A stretch of 64,000 bases of DNA from Pseudomonas sp. Irchel 3H7 (GTDB taxonomy: Bacteria > Pseudomonadota > Gammaproteobacteria > Pseudomonadales > Pseudomonadaceae), in assembly GCF_900187605.1 (NCBI RefSeq), contig NZ_FYEA01000007.1, positions 333,303 to 397,302 on the forward strand, given 5' to 3'. The notes under the pieces were generated by a model. It saw only the letters and a program-made list of their open reading frames with translations, was not told where the DNA came from and did no database searches. Each line of letters begins with the position of its first letter. Position 1 is the stretch's first letter. Shown one piece after another: positions 60,372 through 64,000 of the stretch. A program made the position numbers and the translations under genes.

Positions 60372-63215
60372 TCAGACCTGTTCGAGTGCCTCGTTCAGGG
60401 CGCGCTCCAGGTCAGCCTTGTAGCGCAAATACAGATTGCTTGAACTCTGCCCGTCACCGAGCAGGCCTGAAAGGTCGAGGTCGGTGATGTAGCAGCGATA
60501 GCGTTCGCTTTCGCGGCGCTGCTCGACGATCTCCCGGGCGACCACGCTGAACAGCTGGTCGCCATGTTCCAGCTCACTGAACTCCCGTTGATTGCAATAC
60601 AGGGTGACCTGCACCTCGCCCGGTGCGGCTTTGCCGACGATCGCCTGCACGTCGTAAAACGGCTTGTTCACCGGCGTCTGCGGTGCCGGTCGCGATTCGA
60701 CCCGTCGTGCGCGCCCCGGACCCGAAGGCAATAACTGGTAATACAAAGTTTCGAGGCGGCCGTCGGGACCGGCGTCCATCGGTAGCACGGCTTCGCGGCG
60801 GAACAGGATCGATTGCAGAAAGCGCTGCAATGGCACCAACAGACTTTGCTCATCGTGATAGGGCAAATGTTGCTGCCACAGCGCGTTGAACTCATCCAAC
60901 ACGTACAACTCGGCCTGCTGCTCGGTGATCCGGTAGAACACTTGAATGCATTCCGGCTGACCCATCGGCAGGATCAATGCGAGGTCGTGATCTTCCAGTG
61001 CCATCGGATCCAGATGCAGCGGACTGTAGCGCGGCTGTTCTTCACCGAGGTAATCGAGCAGGGCGGGCAACGTGGCGAGGGCGACATGGTTGACCTGGCC
61101 CGGCACCAACTCCAGCACGTGATAGTGCTGCTGCACCTGAATCAGGTAGCGGTGGTTCAACTCGCTGAGCAGCAGGTTCTGCGCGGTGTCGACGATTTCT
61201 TCGACGCGACGGGCAATGAATTGCGCGCGGTTGTGGCAGAAACAACGCACCTTCAGCGACGGCTGTAGCGGCCCGCGCGGCAGATTGTTGAGGTAATCGC
61301 GCAGGCAATCGAGCAGGGCGTGCGGGCCGTCGAAGCGATTGACCAGCACTTCGTTCCAGCTGTTGAGCGTGACCTGATCCAGCGTCAGCACGAGGTTTTC
61401 GCGCACCCCGGCGTAACTCAGCGAGTCGGTGCGCTCGGTGGTCATCAGTATATTGAGGTCGCGGTGATGTTTGAGCGGATCAATCCCGACGTTGACCAGC
61501 ATCAGCACTTCGCTCGGCACCGCTGCACGCAGCAACGGCTCTTCTGCGACGGTGGGCAAGGGCAGGGCAATGCACTGTTGCAGGCTGCCGAGCAGGTTGA
61601 ACAGTTCGAACTCGCTCAGGTCGCTGGTGCCGGGATGCAGGGCCAGGCGGGTGCTGCTGTCGATCACACCGTTGCGGTGGCACCAGGTCAACAGCTCGAG
61701 TAACTCGCGGCTGCGCTTGATCGGCGCGAAGTGTTCCCACTCCAGTGCCGTAAGGCTGCCGTTATACAGGCCCCACTGGGTTTGCCCCGGTTCCTTTTTG
61801 TTGCGCGACTGCACCAGGGTCAGGGTGTCTTCGGCCAGATCCGGGGCGATGCCGGGATTGATGAATTCGACCTTGTCAGCCTTGCGTTCGAAGGCAGCAT
61901 AGAGCCGGCGCCCGAGTACGTTGAGGTCACGCTTGTTGATCAGGCTGACGGTCTGCTCGGTGCGGGCGAACTGGGTGAGGAAGCGATAGCTGTAGTTCAG
62001 TTCGTTGACCAGCGCGCGGCGTTCGGCGCTGACCTGGCGGACTTTCCATTGGCTGCGGCTGTCGAGCAGGGTCAATTGCCGCTGATCCCAATGCCATTCA
62101 CTGGCCAGTCTTTCCAGCAATGAACGCTGCCAGCTCTGGGTGCGGCTGTTGCCGGTGAGCTTGCGGTTGACCTTCAGGTACAGCGCGCGGCGCACCAGCT
62201 CCAGGCGTTCCGGTTCGTTGCGTGCGGTGAGGTATTCCTCGATGCGCCGGTACACGACCATGTACGGGTCCAGCTCATCCAGATCCAGTTGGTTGGCGAA
62301 CACGGCTTTTTTAAAGCGCAGGCTCAGGCACTGCACCTGCGGGTGTTCGCTGGCGTAGACCTCGGTCAGCAGCAGTTTGAGCACCGATTTGTAGGGTGAC
62401 TCGATGCCTTTGAACAGCTGCCACAATCCGGCGCCGATGAACTCGCCCGGTGGAATGGTCGCCAGATGGCCGAGGTCCACGGTTTCGTCGGCACGGATGA
62501 AGCGCTTCGACAGCAGGGTATGGGTGTAAAGGTCGTAGGCGGTTTCTTCGTACACCGGCACCAGCCACCAGATCGGCGTGCGCCCGGCCAGCCAGATTGC
62601 AGTGCGATAAAACTCGTCGAGCAGCAGATAGTGCTGGGTGGTGCCGCAGTTTTCCGAACTGAGCTGGGTGTCGCGTTCGCCTTTGACGAAGCGCACCGGG
62701 TCGATCAGAAAGAAATGCGCCTCAGCACCCTGGCTCGCGGCCCAGGCTTCCAGTAACTGACATTTCTTGCTCAGTTCGGCGAGTTCACCTTCGCTCAAGT
62801 CAGGCGCGTGGCAGACCCATACGTCCATGTCACTCTGATCGGCCTGCGCCAGCGTGCCGAGGCTGCCCATCAAGAACAGGCCATGAATCGGTCGCGGCGG
62901 ATTGCTGCCGTGGCGCGGCTTGTAGGAGAACGAACGCGTCAGACGCTGTGCCTCGGTCAGCACGTTGGCGTCCGGCTCGTAGTTCGACAGGCCGGCTGGC
63001 GTACTGCCCGAGACATAACCCGGCAACAGCGGATGATTGACATGGAAGAACAGCGGCAACAGCGTCAGCACGCTCTGCTGGCGTGTCGACAAGCCTTCGA
63101 GGGCGCGGCCGAGGCGGCCTTCATTGAGTTTGAGAAAGCGCGCGCGTAGCTGGCTGAGGACCTTGCGGTCGATGCCTTCGTCCAGGTCGGGGCGGATTTC
63201 GTGGGTGCGCGTCAT
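60372..63215 (-). CDS. cyaA: Class I adenylate cyclase
   Basis: 947 residues, a normal length for the class. The N-terminal nucleotidyltransferase catalytic domain has GSLGTLAQADQSDMDVWVCH (about residues 117-136; Asp129 and Asp131 bind metal), and the class I region ANQLDLDELDPYMVVYRRIE near 310. The C-terminal half is the regulatory part. It makes cAMP for Vfr/Crp-type signalling. Upstream at 63216-63398 a short gap holds its promoter and no gene. Confidence 0.96.
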   Translation of the reverse strand: MTRTHEIRPDLDEGIDRKVLSQLRARFLKLNEGRLGRALEGLSTRQQSVLTLLPLFFHVNHPLLPGYVSGSTPAGLSNYEPDANVLTEAQRLTRSFSYKPRHGSNPPRPIHGLFLMGSLGTLAQADQSDMDVWVCHAPDLSEGELAELSKKCQLLEAWAASQGAEAHFFLIDPVRFVKGERDTQLSSENCGTTQHYLLLDEFYRTAIWLAGRTPIWWLVPVYEETAYDLYTHTLLSKRFIRADETVDLGHLATIPPGEFIGAGLWQLFKGIESPYKSVLKLLLTEVYASEHPQVQCLSLRFKKAVFANQLDLDELDPYMVVYRRIEEYLTARNEPERLELVRRALYLKVNRKLTGNSRTQSWQRSLLERLASEWHWDQRQLTLLDSRSQWKVRQVSAERRALVNELNYSYRFLTQFARTEQTVSLINKRDLNVLGRRLYAAFERKADKVEFINPGIAPDLAEDTLTLVQSRNKKEPGQTQWGLYNGSLTALEWEHFAPIKRSRELLELLTWCHRNGVIDSSTRLALHPGTSDLSEFELFNLLGSLQQCIALPLPTVAEEPLLRAAVPSEVLMLVNVGIDPLKHHRDLNILMTTERTDSLSYAGVRENLVLTLDQVTLNSWNEVLVNRFDGPHALLDCLRDYLNNLPRGPLQPSLKVRCFCHNRAQFIARRVEEIVDTAQNLLLSELNHRYLIQVQQHYHVLELVPGQVNHVALATLPALLDYLGEEQPRYSPLHLDPMALEDHDLALILPMGQPECIQVFYRITEQQAELYVLDEFNALWQQHLPYHDEQSLLVPLQRFLQSILFRREAVLPMDAGPDGRLETLYYQLLPSGPGRARRVESRPAPQTPVNKPFYDVQAIVGKAAPGEVQVTLYCNQREFSELEHGDQLFSVVAREIVEQRRESERYRCYITDLDLSGLLGDGQSSSNLYLRYKADLERALNEALEQV

Positions 63216-63398
63216 GTCAGCTCAAACCGGCTCGCAAGCTCGGACGAAGAGGGTCTCGGAATGGGAGGCAGTTTAGCCTTTGCGCAGCGGGACTTTTAAG
63301 CTGAATTTGTTTTTTGACGTCAGATTTCTATCGCGGATGACCGGGCAGGCCCGCGGAAATCCCGTGGCAGGAGTTCCCGTGGGCAAAGTCAGGGGGAA

Positions 63399-63644
63399 TC
63401 AGGCGGTTTCTTGCTCTCTCAGAATGGTCAGCACGGTTTGCACATTCTGTGCGGCGTCGCGACCGAGGCTGGTCAGATACCCGCCATCGGGCTGATCGGT
63501 GAGTTCTTTTTCGAAGAGGCGTTTGGCGGCAGCAATGTGTTTCGGGGCAGCGGTCTGATGAATTTTCAGACCTTCCTGGGAACTGTCCAGGTTGAAGAGT
63601 GCGAGGACTTCCAGTTCGGCAACCAACTCAGGGGTAAGCGACAT
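63399..63644 (-). CDS. TIGR02647 family small protein
   Basis: 81 residues. The sequence MSLTPELVAELEVLALFNLDSSQEGLKIH and the C-terminal GRDAAQNVQTVLTIL fit a small gamma-proteobacterial family known only as TIGR02647. A short helical protein, possibly DNA-binding; no function is established. It is transcribed alone upstream of cyaA. Confidence 0.8.
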   Translation of the reverse strand: MSLTPELVAELEVLALFNLDSSQEGLKIHQTAAPKHIAAAKRLFEKELTDQPDGGYLTSLGRDAAQNVQTVLTILREQETA

Positions 63645-63830
63645 AAGGACTCCAGACTTTCTAGGAATTGGACGACAGCGTCCCTAAGGTGAACCCGCTT
63701 TTGCGGCATGTCCAGTGCTCAGATCAGGGATTTTGTCTTGAGGCGGATTCCAGTGTAGTCGGGGCCGGGGAGTTGGCTGGATGGATGGGTGACAAATTGT
63801 GTGGGAGATTCTATGGTTGAGGGGAAGCCC

Positions 63831-64000
63831 TCAACTGACTTTTGTCTGATATTCGCTTTGCCTTTTCAGCAAGGCGAATACCACCCGAGCAAGTTTGCGA
63901 GCCAGCATCACCAACGCCTGCGTGGTGCTGAAACCCCGTGCTCTTTGGGCTTCGTAAAACCCTTTCCAGGCTTTCGTACGGCTAGCCGACATCGCTGCGT
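63831..64000 (-). mobile_element. C-terminal end of an IS110-type transposase, cut by window edge
   Basis: The minus strand reads into the window as SRTKAWKGFYEAQRARGFST followed by TQALVMLARKLARVVFALLK and ends with TGA at 63831-63833. The segment A-L-x-x-L-A-R-K-L-A-R-V matches the C-terminus of IS110/IS1111 family transposases. 56 residues are visible; the rest lies outside. No terminal repeat can be judged from here. Confidence 0.65.

Noticed and set aside
9121..63398. CRISPR arrays
   Set aside because: The only repeats are mirrored palindromic pairs at scattered sites; no regularly spaced direct repeats with spacers.
1..64000. tRNA or rRNA genes
   Set aside because: I found no cloverleaf with a CCA-proximal stem and T-loop GTTCGA context, and no rRNA-like conserved stretch.

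Overview
This window is a chromosomal segment of a Pseudomonas, most likely of the P. fluorescens group. Three things point there. The backbone gene order is typically pseudomonad (gmk, yicC, rph, crc, pyrE, then argB, algC, dut, coaBC, radC, rpmBG, then dadR, dadA, ridA, dadX, pauR, cycB, then xpt, rep, a GGDEF-EAL gene, comM, ubiK, glnK, amtB, sutA, xerC, dapF, lysA, lptM, cyaY, cyaA). Crc, AlgC, PauR and SutA are pseudomonad proteins. The spacers are full of palindromic repeats built on GAGCCTGCTCGCGA and on GTAGGAGCTGCCGAAGGCTGCGATC. Almost everything outside the islands is ordinary core metabolism.

Layout. 0-6 kb: nucleotide and RNA metabolism (gmk, yicC, rph), gltS, the catabolite repression protein Crc and pyrE. 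5.9-9.1 kb: an accessory island with an AbiE-like nucleotidyltransferase/antitoxin pair and a three-gene cassette of unknown function. 9.3-17 kb: argB, algC, dut, coaBC, radC, a peptide-binding protein, L28 and L33. 17-31 kb: amine and amino-acid catabolism (cupin, KauB-like aldehyde dehydrogenase, MFS transporter, PauB-like flavoprotein, DadR/DadA/RidA/DadX, PauR) with a phospholipase D family lipoprotein, a MocR regulator and cytochrome c5. 31.5-33.5 kb: an acetyl-CoA hydrolase/transferase.

33.5-36.2 kb holds the most unusual locus. A 33-codon peptide gene lies just upstream of a gene for a protein resembling M29 metallopeptidases and dihydroxypyridine dioxygenases. Divergent from them is an orphan phenylalanyl-tRNA synthetase-like protein fused to an FDX-ACB domain. 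The island is visibly AT-richer than its surroundings, has a stem-loop between the peptide and enzyme genes, and interrupts the backbone before xpt. I read it as a candidate, apparently undescribed, ribosomal-peptide modification system; this is inference.

36-48.5 kb: xpt, rep helicase, a c-di-GMP protein with a degenerate GGDEF motif, a MATE exporter, a LysR regulator, a chemoreceptor, a secreted DUF4432 protein and comM. 48.5-50.6 kb: a second accessory patch with an orphan BECR-type nuclease-like ORF, a higA antitoxin pseudogene with an internal stop, and a BRO-N gene whose upstream region is highly structured. 50.7-63.7 kb: ubiK, the glnK-amtB operon with recognisable NtrC/sigma-54 sites, yjbQ, sutA, the lptM-lysA-dapF-DUF484-xerC-yigB operon, cyaY, rnk and adenylate cyclase. 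The window ends inside an IS110-type transposase remnant.
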